From positions 250,001 to 265,000 of the forward strand of contig MCFG01000011.1 in NCBI GenBank assembly GCA_002104895.1: a stretch of 15,000 nt of DNA, written 5' to 3'. The position numbers were made by a program, and so were the translations under genes. Shown in pieces: positions 1 through 8,128 of the stretch; the stretch's first letter is position 1; every line of letters begins with the position of its first letter. Origin of the DNA: Anaeromyces robustus (taxonomy: Eukaryota; Neocallimastigomycota; Neocallimastigomycetes; Neocallimastigales; Neocallimastigaceae). The notes under the pieces were generated by a model, which had not been told where the DNA came from, searched no databases, and saw only the letters and a list, made by a program, of their open reading frames with translations.

Positions 1-932
1 TAAAATTTAATAATAATTAGTAATCATAAAAAAAAAGAAGGCAGGTATTTTTATTAAATAAATGAATAACTATATATAACTAAATAATTGCAAAAAAAAA
101 AAAAACTTACAATAATCTTTATTCTATATAACTAATATTAATAAATCCGATACTATAACATCCTCTTAGGAAAGGTAGAGTTTTATATATTATATATTAT
201 AAATATGGAATATATGTTAAAATGACTAGGAATAAACAAGTATATATGATAGTTTCTTTTTTTCTTTCCATATTTAATATATCAATTATATATTATTTTT
301 TATCTTTATAATGTTCTAAGCAATTTAATTAATTTAATTTATTATTTTTTTTTTACATTAAAAAATTCTTTTTATTTCTTTATAAACTTTTTTCCATTAA
401 TTCTTCAAATCTTTTTATATTTAATCATTATCATATGAATTTCATAATTTATTTTTATTTTTACTCTTGGAATTTTTTCTATTTATTAATATTATTTTTT
501 TTATTATTATTATTTAAATAATTTATTAATAAAAAAAAAAAACCAAATAAAAATTATTCGTTTCTAATAAAGAATGTGATTAATTCATTATATTTTAATA
601 AAATTCATTTATTAACATAGAACATAAAATTTATTGATATATCACATGTTATTCACAACATGTGACATGTATCATTAATCATTACCATCATAACATCATA
701 ACTAAGTAAAAACTTTAAATAATCATTAATATATAAATAATCCTTTTTATCTTTATTAATCCTCTTTTATTTATATAGATTATTATTTTTTTAATATAAT
801 AATTCACTTGTTAAATAACTTTTTTATATTTAATATTTTTTTATTTTTTATTTATTTTTTATTTATTTATTTATTTATTTATTTGACTTTTTTTTTTTTT
901 TTAAATGCTATATTACTAAATACTATATATAT
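1..932. other. AT-rich non-coding stretch
   Basis: This stretch has no supportable gene on either strand. It consists of A- and T-runs, TATA-like text and short (TTTA)n near 846-885. An ATG-initiated frame beginning at 808 is a phenylalanine-rich product of T-runs that then enters the retroposed insert out of frame, so it is not called. The only clear structure is the hairpin at 642-665. A weak AATAAA plus A14 pair (56-61 and 92-105) is present, but no duplicated flank can be seen because the window begins here. Confidence 0.7.
642..665. other. 8-bp perfect inverted repeat (hairpin)
   Basis: TCACATGT (642-649) and ACATGTGA (658-665) are exact reverse complements around an 8-base loop. A further ACATGT follows at 665-670. 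The stem contains G/C bases in a region that otherwise nearly lacks them. No gene starts or ends next to it, so no role as terminator or operator is proposed. Confidence 0.6.
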
Positions 933-943
933 ATATATATTTT
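933..943. repeat. Candidate target-site duplication, left copy of insert 1
   Basis: ATATATATTTT here is repeated exactly at 1431-1441, immediately after the poly(A) tract. The first base of the insert after this copy is the C at 944. The repeat is low-complexity and lies next to a (TA)n run, so the match alone is weak. Its position at both ends of the insert gives it weight. Confidence 0.45.
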
Positions 944-944
944 C

Positions 945-1220
945 CTTCTTGGTGGAAGAGTTAATCATTATAACTTGGGGAAAGAGGAGTGGAACAGTCT
1001 TTGTAAGGCGCAACTTAAACCTAGCACCTTTTCGGATGTTCCACTTTTGGTACGTACATCCGCACTTTTACTTAGAATTATGCCTACTGTTAGTGGCCAG
1101 ATCTGGTCATTATTCAATAGGTATCCCAACAATCTAACCAAGAGCGTCGAAGCTGACAATTCAGTAGGACAAGACAGTAGGTCACACGCATCTAATAATG
1201 ATAATAACTTTCCAACTTGA
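945..1220 (+). pseudogene. C-terminal fragment of an unidentified protein in a GC-richer island
   Basis: An uninterrupted frame of about 91 codons begins at the insert edge (first residues LLGGRVNHYNLGKEEW) and ends at TGA. It contains the stretch LLVRTSALLLRIMP followed by SGQIWSLFNRYP, then a polar Ser/Asn/Asp-rich tail ending NNFPT. There is no ATG at its 5' edge; the first frame-compatible initiation-like codon is the TTG at 975, and the first ATG lies much later. It therefore looks like the 3' end of a longer coding sequence. Codons such as GCG, TCG, AGC, GTC and CGT occur here and are scarce elsewhere in the window. I do not recognise the family. Candidates are a retroelement ORF, a transferred gene, or an RNA-derived copy of unknown source. 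Confidence 0.45.
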
Positions 1221-1362
1221 TTTAATTTAATAATATACACTATACCATATGAAGTAATTATAAATTATTACTATCTATTAAATAATAAATTATTATTCTT
1301 TATTAGATTAAGTTTTAATATGTACAATTACTTTATAACATGTACTTTTTAAATTAAATTTA

Positions 1363-1368
1363 AATAAA
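1363..1368 (+). promoter_or_regulatory. AATAAA polyadenylation signal of insert 1
   Basis: AATAAA lies 20 bases before the start of the poly(A) tract, which is the usual spacing between this hexamer and the cleavage site. In such AT-rich DNA the hexamer is common by chance, so its value comes from the spacing to a long poly(A) and from the stop codon upstream. Confidence 0.5.
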
Positions 1369-1387
1369 GTTTTCATTATTTTATTGC

Positions 1388-1388
<1 letters not shown>

Positions 1389-1431
<43 letters not shown>
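1389..1431 (+). repeat. Poly(A) tract, 43 bases
   Basis: Forty-three consecutive A bases follow the sequence TTGCC. It is the longest homopolymer in the window and is read as the tail of the retroposed insert. Confidence 0.9.
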
Positions 1432-1435
<4 letters not shown>

Positions 1436-1441
1436 TATTTT
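1431..1441. repeat. Candidate target-site duplication, right copy of insert 1
   Basis: ATATATATTTT abuts the poly(A) tail, with its first A shared with the tail. It matches 933-943. Confidence 0.45.
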
Positions 1442-1451
1442 TATTATTTTT

Positions 1452-1482
<31 letters not shown>

Positions 1483-2026
1483 TAATTTATTAATTTTTTT
1501 TTATATAGATGTATATAATATATATATATATATTTTACAATAACCTAATAACTTTAGGATAAAATAATAAATAAATTATTTAAAAAAAAAAAAAAAAATA
1601 CTAATAATAATATAATAAATAAATAAATAAATAAAACTTTATATATTAACATTTTTATATAAATAGAAATGTAATACATATTAAATATTCTGATTATTTT
1701 TTGTGTTGTATAAAGTTTATAATAAAGTGATTAATAAGTTAAAAAGAATTCTCACTTTATATTTTATTGATATTTGCTATTATTATTATTATTATATTAT
1801 TATTATTATTAAAATTACAATTATTATTATCATTTTAATATTTTAATTATTAATTTTTTTTTATTTTTTTTAGTATTATTGTTTAATATTATATATTTTA
1901 TGATAGATATCTTTATTTTTTGGTTTTAATTTTTTTTATTTTAATTATTTTTTTCTTTTTTTTCTTTATTTATTTATTTTTTTTTTTTTTATTACTTTTT
2001 TTTTTCCTGTTTATTTATTTTTATAA
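1442..2026. other. AT-rich spacer downstream of the ABC transporter
   Basis: There is no gene-like sequence here. The spacer holds TTTTA and TTTA repeats (about 1452-1490), an A17 run (1582-1598), (TTA)n around 1780-1810 and long T-runs from 1925 to 2006. On the minus strand an AATAAA begins within a few bases after the transporter stop codon (near 2013-2019) and could serve as its polyadenylation signal, but hexamers of this kind are frequent here. Confidence 0.6.
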
Positions 2027-4040
2027 TTATAAATTGTTTTTTTCATTTTCTTTATTAACACTTATAAAATGTTGAATTATAGTGTCAAGTGAAATTGGAA
2101 AACAACTATAATCAATAATTTGGTATATTTCACGACAAGATTCTATAATTTCAAATATACTACTAATATTATTATAATATGGATTAGTATTATAATATAT
2201 ATTGTTAAAATTATTAGTATTAAAATTGATATTATTATTATTATTCATCATTTTTGAATTATTAATGGTAACTTCATAGGCGACTTGATGAAGGGATTTA
2301 TCCTTTCGTTTAAATTTTATGTTACCTTCTCTTTCATTTCCAAATAAATTTTTACCAATAACAATATCTTGATGGAAACGTTCTATATCATTAGTAGTAA
2401 CTTCTAAAATATAAGAATAAAATGGTAAGGAGGAAGTAGAAGTAGATCCAAAAGAAGATGGAGATAGAGATGGAGATAGAGATGGGGATGGAGATAAAGA
2501 TGGAGAAGAAGAAGAATTGAAATGATTATAATTCATTTTTAATTGTTCGGGTGTACCAATACAACATAATTTACCATCCATCATTATAGCTACACGATGA
2601 CATAAATTTTCAGCTTCTTCCATAGATTGAGTAGTAAGAAGAATAGAAGAAGCATAACGTTGACAAGCTATTTTAAGAATATCCCAAATAAATTGACGAG
2701 AATATGGATCCATACCAATAGTAGGATCATCTAAAATCATTTTAGAATGATTTCCACAAATCGTCATTAAAACTTGAAGTTTACGAAGTGTACCTCCACT
2801 TAATTCAGAAGGTAATTTATTTTTATGACATTGAAGATGACAATATTGAAGGTATTGTCTTGCTAAAATTTTAGAATTCTTTTTTGAATGACCTTGAAGA
2901 TAAAGTATCATTTCAATATGTTCATTTAAAGTTAATTCTTCCCAAATGATTCTATTTCCTTCTTTTATTTCTACCTCTTCCTTTTTTCCTTCTTGGAAAG
3001 GTAAAGGAGAATACATAGAGGATATTGAAGGACAATAACTTAAATTCCAATCATTCTTATTTTTATTCTTTAACCTATTTCTATTTCTATTTCCATTATC
3101 TTCTAATGTATTTTTACCATCATAATAAATATCTCCAGAAGTTTGTTTTAAATCTAAGGAAGCAACATTTAAGAAACTTGATATACCTGAATTATTTGGA
3201 CCTAATAAACCAAAACATTCTCCTTGATGAATACCAAAAGTTATATCTTCAAAAGTTTTAGGAATCTCACCGGATTTATAATGATGATGATCATTCTCTT
3301 CAAAAATCATACCTTCATATAATTTTTTCTTATCTGATGGATTTAATGGAACAGATCTTTTATCATGAGTAAGATGAATATATTTCATAGGAAGAAAATG
3401 ATGATTTGTTTCAATATCTTGTTTTATATTAGAATATTCATTAAGTAGATCTTCATTTTCTTCATATTTATTTCTACCTTTTAATTTATTAATATTTATA
3501 ACATTATCACTTTCCATTTCAATATTAATTTCAATTTCTTCATTTTCATCGATATCTTCTAATTTACTCTCAAAACTATTTTCTTTATTATAAATATTTC
3601 TATTTTTGTTATTTCTACCTCTACTCCTATGTCTTTTTATAGTACTATTACTATTATGATTATGATTACTTTCCATCATATTATTATTATTATTATTATT
3701 ATTATTGCTAATAGTTTTATTTTCAGAAATGGATAAATTATGGTATTTTTTATTTAAATGAATTAAAAGTAATCCATAGAAAAGTATAGTAAATAGAGCA
3801 GAAATAAAATGTGGTATAATATCATTTTTATTATTGAATAAAATACCATGGAAGGAAATATCTTCATTATTGGTAATATGTTTAAATCCAATATTTATTA
3901 AATTTTTAAATACACTTAAAAATCCATAAGTTGGGAAAAGTGTATCTGAAAGAATACATTTAAATATATTACTGTAATGAAGATTGTTTGATGTTGTAGA
4001 AGAATAAATATTATAATTTTCTGAAAATCCTCTTTTTTAC
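2027..4040 (-). CDS. ABCA segment F: last TMD2 helices and NBD2
   Basis: The frame is open well before the ATG at 3677-3679. It reads RGFSENYNIYSS, then CILSDTLFPTYGFLSVFKNL and the helix FISALFTILFYGLLLIH, then Asn9 and an acidic linker. This shows that NBD2 is continuous with TMD2. NBD2 has a Walker A without lysine (GPNNSGISS, Ile at 3182-3184), Q-loop Ser (YCPS, 3026-3028), signature LSGGT (2789-2803), Walker B ILDDPTIGMD with Asp at the catalytic position (2726-2728), and Gln at the switch position (2627-2629). A Ser/Pro/Leu repeat insert and an Asn-rich loop precede the C-terminal SLDTIIQHFIS, which matches the usual end of an ABCA NBD2 module. Confidence 0.8.
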
Positions 4041-7000
4041 TTATGAAATCTATTCCATTAATAATAATAATAGGAAAGAAATTGAACATTATAAGATAAA
4101 GGAATGATTTTTCAACGATTGAAAATTTAAAACTTATACAATATTCAAAGAGTAAAATGGAAATAGAGAAAATAAAGAAATGAAGGAATAAAATAATTAT
4201 TGTTGTTGTATCTTCTATTGGAATAAATTTAAATAAGATAAGAGTCATCATCATGATTAAAATAGCGGTCAATAGCCATATCAAATCAGTTACTAAAGTA
4301 GATATCCAATAATTAAAACTAGATATATTAGACCATGAAAATAGTTTATAAAATTTTGTGGATACTGATCGATCATAAACTACATGAGAACCAAGGAATG
4401 CTAAGATCATACTTATACATCCTCCTACAATAATAACTGAAAATAATTGTAAAATTGTAGGATCAACGAAATCTAAAGTATGAATTGGATTAAATGGACT
4501 ATTCCTAACATGAATCGTTTCATTAATTTGATTAGAAGTTAAAATAGCATTACTAATAGAATTAAGGGTTGCAGGAAGGGAATGAGGCATTGAATCATTA
4601 TAATATAACTCAAAATGATATAATTTATCTAAAGGATTAAAATTTCCACTAAAACTTGAAACATAATAATATAATTTTATGGTTTGTTTACCCTTTTCTT
4701 CCATTTCTTCTTTAGAAAAATAGGTTAAACTAGATTGACCACTATTTATAGATAATTTTGGGAAATTTTGTTCTAAAATTTTTGGAGCAAGATTTTGAGG
4801 TTGATTTAAATGATCTAAATCATCATTATTATTAATAATATTATTTACAGTATTTGATGGGGGTGTCATTGTATTATTATTAACAGAATTTAAAACATCA
4901 AAATTCCATTGTTGATTCTTGTATAATGAATTTGATGATAATTCTAATGATGGATAATTTTTTAAATTTAATGATTCCTCCGGTACACTTTTTCCTAATA
5001 ATTTAAAACCAATAAATAATATAAGAATAGGAAGAATCAATGTCATGAATATTAAATATTTACGACGTGTATAAATTTTAAAACGGAATTTCATGATACG
5101 ATAAATCATAGAAATTGAATTTAAATGTTGATTATTATTATTTTTATTATTATTAAATAATTTATTAGGTTTAATTTTTGGTAAAGTTAAATCTTCAATA
5201 TTCATTAAACATTTACTACTACTATTATTGTTATTGATTTCATTTACATCTACATCTTCTTCTTCTTTTTCTTCTCTTTCTTTTCTTTTTTCTTCTTCTT
5301 CTTTTCCTAATTGAATAAATAATTCATTTAATGAAGGTGCAAATAATGAAAATTCTTTTAAATCTTTTCCCTTTCTTTCTTCTAATTTTTTAAGAAGAAT
5401 GGAAAAACGATTTGAAGTAATACTGGGTAATTTCCAAATACAATGATGTGTTACCATCTTTTTTAATGATTTATTATCATTTATAATATCACGATTTAAA
5501 TTAGTCATGGTTATTACATCCATATCTATATCTGAATCAATATTTGCTTCATTACTAAGTAAAGCTTCCCTCATATCACCAACTTCAAAGAAATTATTTT
5601 CTGTACCAATATCAGAATATTTATCTTGGGAATCATTATCAATATCAACATCAAAATCAAATTCATAATCATAATCATAATTATAATTATAATTATAATC
5701 ATAATCATAATCAAATTCTGCATCATAATTAATAGTAACATCATTATCCATACTATCCGTTATGTTAATTGGTTTTCTTTTAACTTTCAATAAATTTCTT
5801 TTATTATTATTTTTATTCTTATTGTTATCAAGACTATATTGAGCTTCGGGTATATAATATTTAATAAGATTATTCATCTTTTGAGGATCTTCAGTTTCAA
5901 CTTTTAAAATATAATTTATATTAAAATGATGCTTAAGATAATTACTACTACCTAAACAACGAACACATCCTTGATTTAAAATTAAATAACGATCCCCAAT
6001 AACTTCTGCTTCTTCCATATCATTTGTAACAATAATGATTATTCTATCTTGTTTCATACTTATCAAGAAATCCCATATTTTTCTACGTGATATTGAATCT
6101 AATCCTATGGTAGGTTCATCTAAAATTACGTATTTTGGATCGCCTAAAAAGGCTAAACCTATATAAAGTTTTCTTTTTTCACTTTCACTTAAACAATTGA
6201 CTTTATCATCTTTCTTTTCTAATAAATCAAAAGGATAAAGACATTGATCTAAATCTATGGTATACCTTTAATCTCAGAATATATTTTAAAATGTTCAGCT
6301 ACAGTAAAGTCATTAAAAATTAAATTTTTCTGATGACAAATACCTAATTCTCGAGAAATTTCACATTTTTTTCTTTGAAATAGGTAAATCTTGATAATAA
6401 GTTTCCCCTTGATCAGGAATAGTATCACCAATCATATTATGAATAAGTGTACTTTTACCTGATCCATTTTGACCTGAAATTATAAATATTTCATCTTTAT
6501 ATACATTAAAATTAATATTATCATTGGCAGCAAATAGACCATCAAAGGTTGTTGTTTCATTATTATGATTACGATGACGAAGATTAAAATGTATATTATG
6601 TTGATTTCTATAAGAATAATATTTATGAAGATTCCTAACTTGTATATAACATTCCTTATTAAGAGGATCTTCTTGGATATCATTTGGGTATCTTGGTAGT
6701 TTAGCAATTCTTTGTGGATTTTTAATTCTTCTTGAAGCAATATTTGAATCTTCCATATTATCCTTTATTAAAAGGATAGAATAATAAAGGATGATTTGAA
6801 GAATAAAATTGATAAAATAAGAATTTAATCCACCTTTAAACATACCAATATCATTATCATGACGATTGGATAGTTTATTAATAAAAGAATTGGTCACCTC
6901 AGTACTAGCCATACTTATATTTAAAGGTGGGAAAAGAATACAAAGTAATTTTACTATGATATGATGTCCTTTTAATTTTAATTGAAAATAATATTGGATT

Positions 7001-8093
7001 GATTAATGTAAAAATAAAAAGAATAAAACAAGTACTAATGGTAACTGTTCTTATCTTTTTGAAAATCATAGTTAAGATAATAACAATAGCATGAGATGAA
7101 ATACTATACATAAAAAAGTAATATAAAATAATTCAATCTATTAGCCAAACTTAATGTTCCAGAAGGATCAATAAGGATGATATAAACAATTAAAATCAAG
7201 TTGATAGGAATAAAAATTAATTCCCATCCAAGCCATAATATACTTCGGTGTAAACCAATGGATAGAAAAGTTTGTTTAGTACCATCCTTTTTTTCTTCCA
7301 TTAAACGATTACCAAAATGTATTAATGGAAATAAAAATAATAAAGAAATGTATGGAGCATAACCATTGAAAGATTTTTCATGTAATATATTATTATTTTT
7401 ATTATCCTCGTGGTTATCATTCTGTTTGGATATATTATAATTATTATAATATACATTAGGTTTACTTAATTTTCCAATAGAAGCGTCATAACCTTGAACT
7501 TTTCCATTTGTTTTTATTTTTATAATAGCACGATCAACAACTAATTGTAATGGAACAAAAGCATAAGTATATTGTTCTGCTGGAAGATCACCTATATAAT
7601 TATTAATTGAATTATCCTTTTTAGAATCTTTATCTACATATTCCTTTCTTCTCATTTCTGCATAATTACCAATAGCTGGTAATCTTGAATCAGCAACATA
7701 GGTACTTTTAATTTTTATAGTATAATCCATATAATTATCATGGAAAATAACACCACCAAAAATTGAACCTGTTTTATCCTTTTGTACATAATCTAAAAAT
7801 TCATCTTCACTTTCAAAAATACGATGTTGAATTTTTTGAAAATCATCTTTATTATTATGATTAGTATTAGTTATTAAAGGATCATTCATAATATTGGATA
7901 TTAATATATCATTAACTTCTTTAGGTTGATTCTTTGGAAAAACTAAACCAAGAAGATTAGAGTGTTGATGATATGCAAAATCATCAACAGAATTTGTTAA
8001 ATTTTTTAAATTTGAACTTGAAACATTATCATAATAAATTTCTTCAACTTTATATTTTGCTATTTTATATTTATTGATTGAATAAGGATATAC

Positions 8094-8096
<3 letters not shown>
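2027..8096 (-). CDS. ABCA-family ABC transporter, full-size architecture, frame-disrupted and 5'-incomplete
   Basis: Six consecutive minus-strand segments together encode one protein of about 2,000 residues. Its order is exocytoplasmic loop 1, TMD1, NBD1, Asp/Asn-rich regulatory linker, TMD2 with a large second loop, and NBD2. This order and length fit a full-size ABCA transporter, a class usually tied to lipid or sterol movement at membranes; the substrate here is unknown. Five frame changes separate the segments, near 7112-7117, 6960-7000, 6366-6372, 6255-6262 and 4033-4038. Four can be placed in homopolymers, and no in-frame nonsense codon interrupts any segment. The first transmembrane helix normally preceding loop 1 is not visible. 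Motifs are well kept for NBD1 Walker A/B but degraded in NBD2. The gene is either intact in life with assembly indels or a recent pseudogene; intron explanations fit poorly because the conserved text runs across the breaks without gaps. Confidence 0.85.
2457..2519 (-). repeat. In-frame Ser/Pro/Leu dodecamer repeat in NBD2
   Basis: Tandem units based on GGAGATAGAGAT (plus strand) encode repeating Ser-Pro-Ser-Leu in the loop after the TPEQLKMNYNHF element of NBD2. The repeat keeps the frame and sits in a surface loop outside the nucleotide-binding motifs. Confidence 0.75.
3680..3706 (-). repeat. (AAT)9 poly-asparagine run
   Basis: Nine AAT codons lie between the last TMD2 helix and the linker to NBD2. 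The run is in frame with both sides. Confidence 0.85.
3916..6264 (-). CDS. ABCA segment E: NBD1 second half, regulatory linker, TMD2
   Basis: The segment opens upstream of the first ATG with LDQCLYPFDLLEKKDD, the degraded NBD1 signature LSESE (6178-6192) and Walker B YVILDEPTIGLD with Glu at 6115-6117. The switch position is Asn (TND, 6022-6024). The family-typical RCLGSSNYLKHHFN text leads to a linker with a large Asp/Tyr/Asn insertion (5638-5718) and the usual end SLNELFIQLG, then a Glu/Lys-rich stretch. TMD2 starts with FRFKIYTRRKYLIFMTLILP, followed by a large extracellular loop and helices including VIIVGGCISMILAFLGSHVV and LIWLLTAILIMMMTLILFKF. About 40 codons before the stop at 3916 are a shadow past the frame break at 4033-4038. 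Confidence 0.8.
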   Translation of the reverse strand, partial: YTIDLDQCLYPFDLLEKKDDKVNCLSESEKRKLYIGLAFLGDPKYVILDEPTIGLDSISRRKIWDFLISMKQDRIIIIVTNDMEEAEVIGDRYLILNQGCVRCLGSSNYLKHHFNINYILKVETEDPQKMNNLIKYYIPEAQYSLDNNKNKNNNKRNLLKVKRKPINITDSMDNDVTINYDAEFDYDYDYNYNYNYDYDYEFDFDVDIDNDSQDKYSDIGTENNFFEVGDMREALLSNEANIDSDIDMDVITMTNLNRDIINDNKSLKKMVTHHCIWKLPSITSNRFSILLKKLEERKGKDLKEFSLFAPSLNELFIQLGKEEEEKRKEREEKEEEDVDVNEINNNNSSSKCLMNIEDLTLPKIKPNKLFNNNKNNNNQHLNSISMIYRIMKFRFKIYTRRKYLIFMTLILPILILFIGFKLLGKSVPEESLNLKNYPSLELSSNSLYKNQQWNFDVLNSVNNNTMTPPSNTVNNIINNNDDLDHLNQPQNLAPKILEQNFPKLSINSGQSSLTYFSKEEMEEKGKQTIKLYYYVSSFSGNFNPLDKLYHFELYYNDSMPHSLPATLNSISNAILTSNQINETIHVRNSPFNPIHTLDFVDPTILQLFSVIIVGGCISMILAFLGSHVVYDRSVSTKFYKLFSWSNISSFNYWISTLVTDLIWLLTAILIMMMTLILFKFIPIEDTTTIIILFLHFFIFSISILLFEYCISFKFSIVEKSFLYLIMFNFFPIIIINGIDFISKKEDFQKIIIFILLQHQTIFITVIYLNVFFQIHFSQLMDF
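5638..5718 (-). repeat. In-frame Asp/Tyr/Asn hexanucleotide repeat in the NBD1 linker
   Basis: On the plus strand TAATCA and TAATTA units alternate. In the coding frame they give alternating Asp-Tyr and Asn-Tyr, then Asp-Phe/Val/Ile. The repeat lies between the NBD1 core and the conserved HCIWKLP element of the regulatory region, where ABCA proteins tolerate length change. It is a codon-phased microsatellite rather than a domain. Confidence 0.75.
6255..6370 (-). CDS. ABCA segment D: NBD1 Q-loop region
   Basis: After the A7 frame break this frame reads CEISRELGICHQKNLIFNDFTVAEHFKIYSEIKGIP and stops at TAG 6255-6257. It corresponds to the ABCA NBD1 Q-loop and following helices (consensus of the type G-C-Q-x-x-x-L-x-x-x-L-T-V-x-E-H-L). 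The Q-loop glutamine is present (CAG, 6330-6332). The next conserved text begins in a new frame at once; one extra base near the CC at 6259-6260 would join them. Confidence 0.65.
6361..7000 (-). CDS. ABCA segment C: TMD1 helix 6 and first half of NBD1 with Walker A
   Basis: Read in the third frame, the segment has KLLCILFPPLNISMASTEVT, the usual loop before the last TMD1 helix, then LNSYFINFILQIILYYSILL. NBD1 starts near CYIQVRNLHKYYSYR (about 6605-6655), includes an Asn/His-rich loop, and has an intact Walker A, GQNGSGKST (6448-6474, Lys at 6454-6456). The frame hits TGA at 6361-6363 directly after an A7 run on the coding strand (6366-6372). Deleting one base there continues the conserved text. 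The ATG at 6910-6912 is internal to the family match and not a real start. Confidence 0.75.
6905..7111 (-). CDS. ABCA segment B: TMD1 helices 4-5
   Basis: This short frame picks up exactly where segment A stops, across a six-base A-run (7112-7117, T6 on the coding strand). Removing one base from the run joins LNYFILLF to MYSISSHAIVIILTMIF. It then carries a lysine/arginine turn and the helix TVTISTCFILFIFTLINPIL. Its last ~20 codons before the stop at 6905 (TLYSFPTFKYKYG) are a shadow, because the conserved continuation lies in the next frame. The segment therefore effectively ends between 7000 and 6960. Confidence 0.65.
   Translation of the reverse strand: MYSISSHAIVIILTMIFKKIRTVTISTCFILFIFTLINPILFSIKIKRTSYHSKITLYSFPTFKYKYG
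7104..8096 (-). CDS. ABCA segment A: exocytoplasmic loop 1 and TMD1 helices 2-3
   Basis: The open frame ends at a TAG near 7104. It reads upstream past the ATG at 7887-7889 to a GTA/AAT edge at 8091-8096, beyond which only (TA)n continues. The first ~200 residues are soluble loop 1, including FESEDEFLDYV, a beta-rich part with STYVADSRLPAIGNY, and PLQLVVDRAII. Membrane helices follow: GYAPYISLLFLFPLIHFGNR (about 7310-7375), then the EEKKDGTKQTFLSIGLHRS cytosolic turn and SILWLGWELIFIPINLILIV. The ABCA family normally has another ~40-60 residues with TM1 before this loop. The internal ATG is unlikely to be the true start, because family-like text continues before it. An out-of-frame ATG at 8093-8095 would join this frame if one A were added to the A4 near 8065. 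Confidence 0.75.

Positions 8097-8124
<28 letters not shown>
8097..8124. repeat. (TA)n microsatellite at the 5' edge of the transporter
   Basis: About 14 TA units abut the first readable codons of the ABCA gene. A second (TA)n lies about 55 bases further upstream (8179-8203). Confidence 0.85.

Positions 8125-8128
<4 letters not shown>

Larger units (their letters stand above)
944..1431 (+). mobile_element. Probable retroposed cDNA (5'-truncated mRNA copy or LINE 3' end)
   Basis: In order the insert holds about 275 bases at roughly 40% GC with an open frame ending in TGA (1218-1220), about 165 bases of AT-rich 3'-UTR-like sequence, AATAAA at 1363-1368, and 20 bases later a 43-base poly(A) at 1389-1431. 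It is bounded by 11-bp direct repeats (933-943 and 1431-1441). This is the arrangement left by target-primed reverse transcription of a polyadenylated RNA. No reverse transcriptase is visible in the window, so the copying enzyme would have acted in trans or lain in the missing 5' part. Alternatives are an ordinary gene fragment with an expanded A-run, or a contaminating cDNA join. The compositional break at the left edge is sharp. Confidence 0.6.

Noticed and set aside
56-105. AATAAA followed by A14, as a possible third retroposed tail
   Set aside because: The tail is short, such pairs are common in this composition, and the window edge prevents a search for a duplicated flank.
808-1137. Plus-strand ORF starting in T-rich DNA and entering the island
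   Set aside because: Its first half is a Phe/Leu product of T-runs and its second half is out of frame with the better frame; it also crosses the inferred insertion boundary.
968-1240. 90-codon minus-strand ORF opposite the GC-richer island
   Set aside because: It lies antisense to the plus-strand frame that ends in a stop codon followed by UTR, AATAAA and poly(A). The orientation of the tail supports the plus strand.
3025-3261. Plus-strand ORF of 78 codons
   Set aside because: It is antisense to the NBD2 Walker A and Q-loop region of the transporter and is a shadow.
6480-6740. Minus-strand ORF of 86 codons overlapping NBD1
   Set aside because: It is in another frame over the NBD1 Walker A region, with a biased Ile/Leu composition and no family match.
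2027-8096. Explaining the transporter frame breaks as introns
   Set aside because: Conserved text continues within one or two bases across each break, leaving no room for an intron with donor and acceptor sites.
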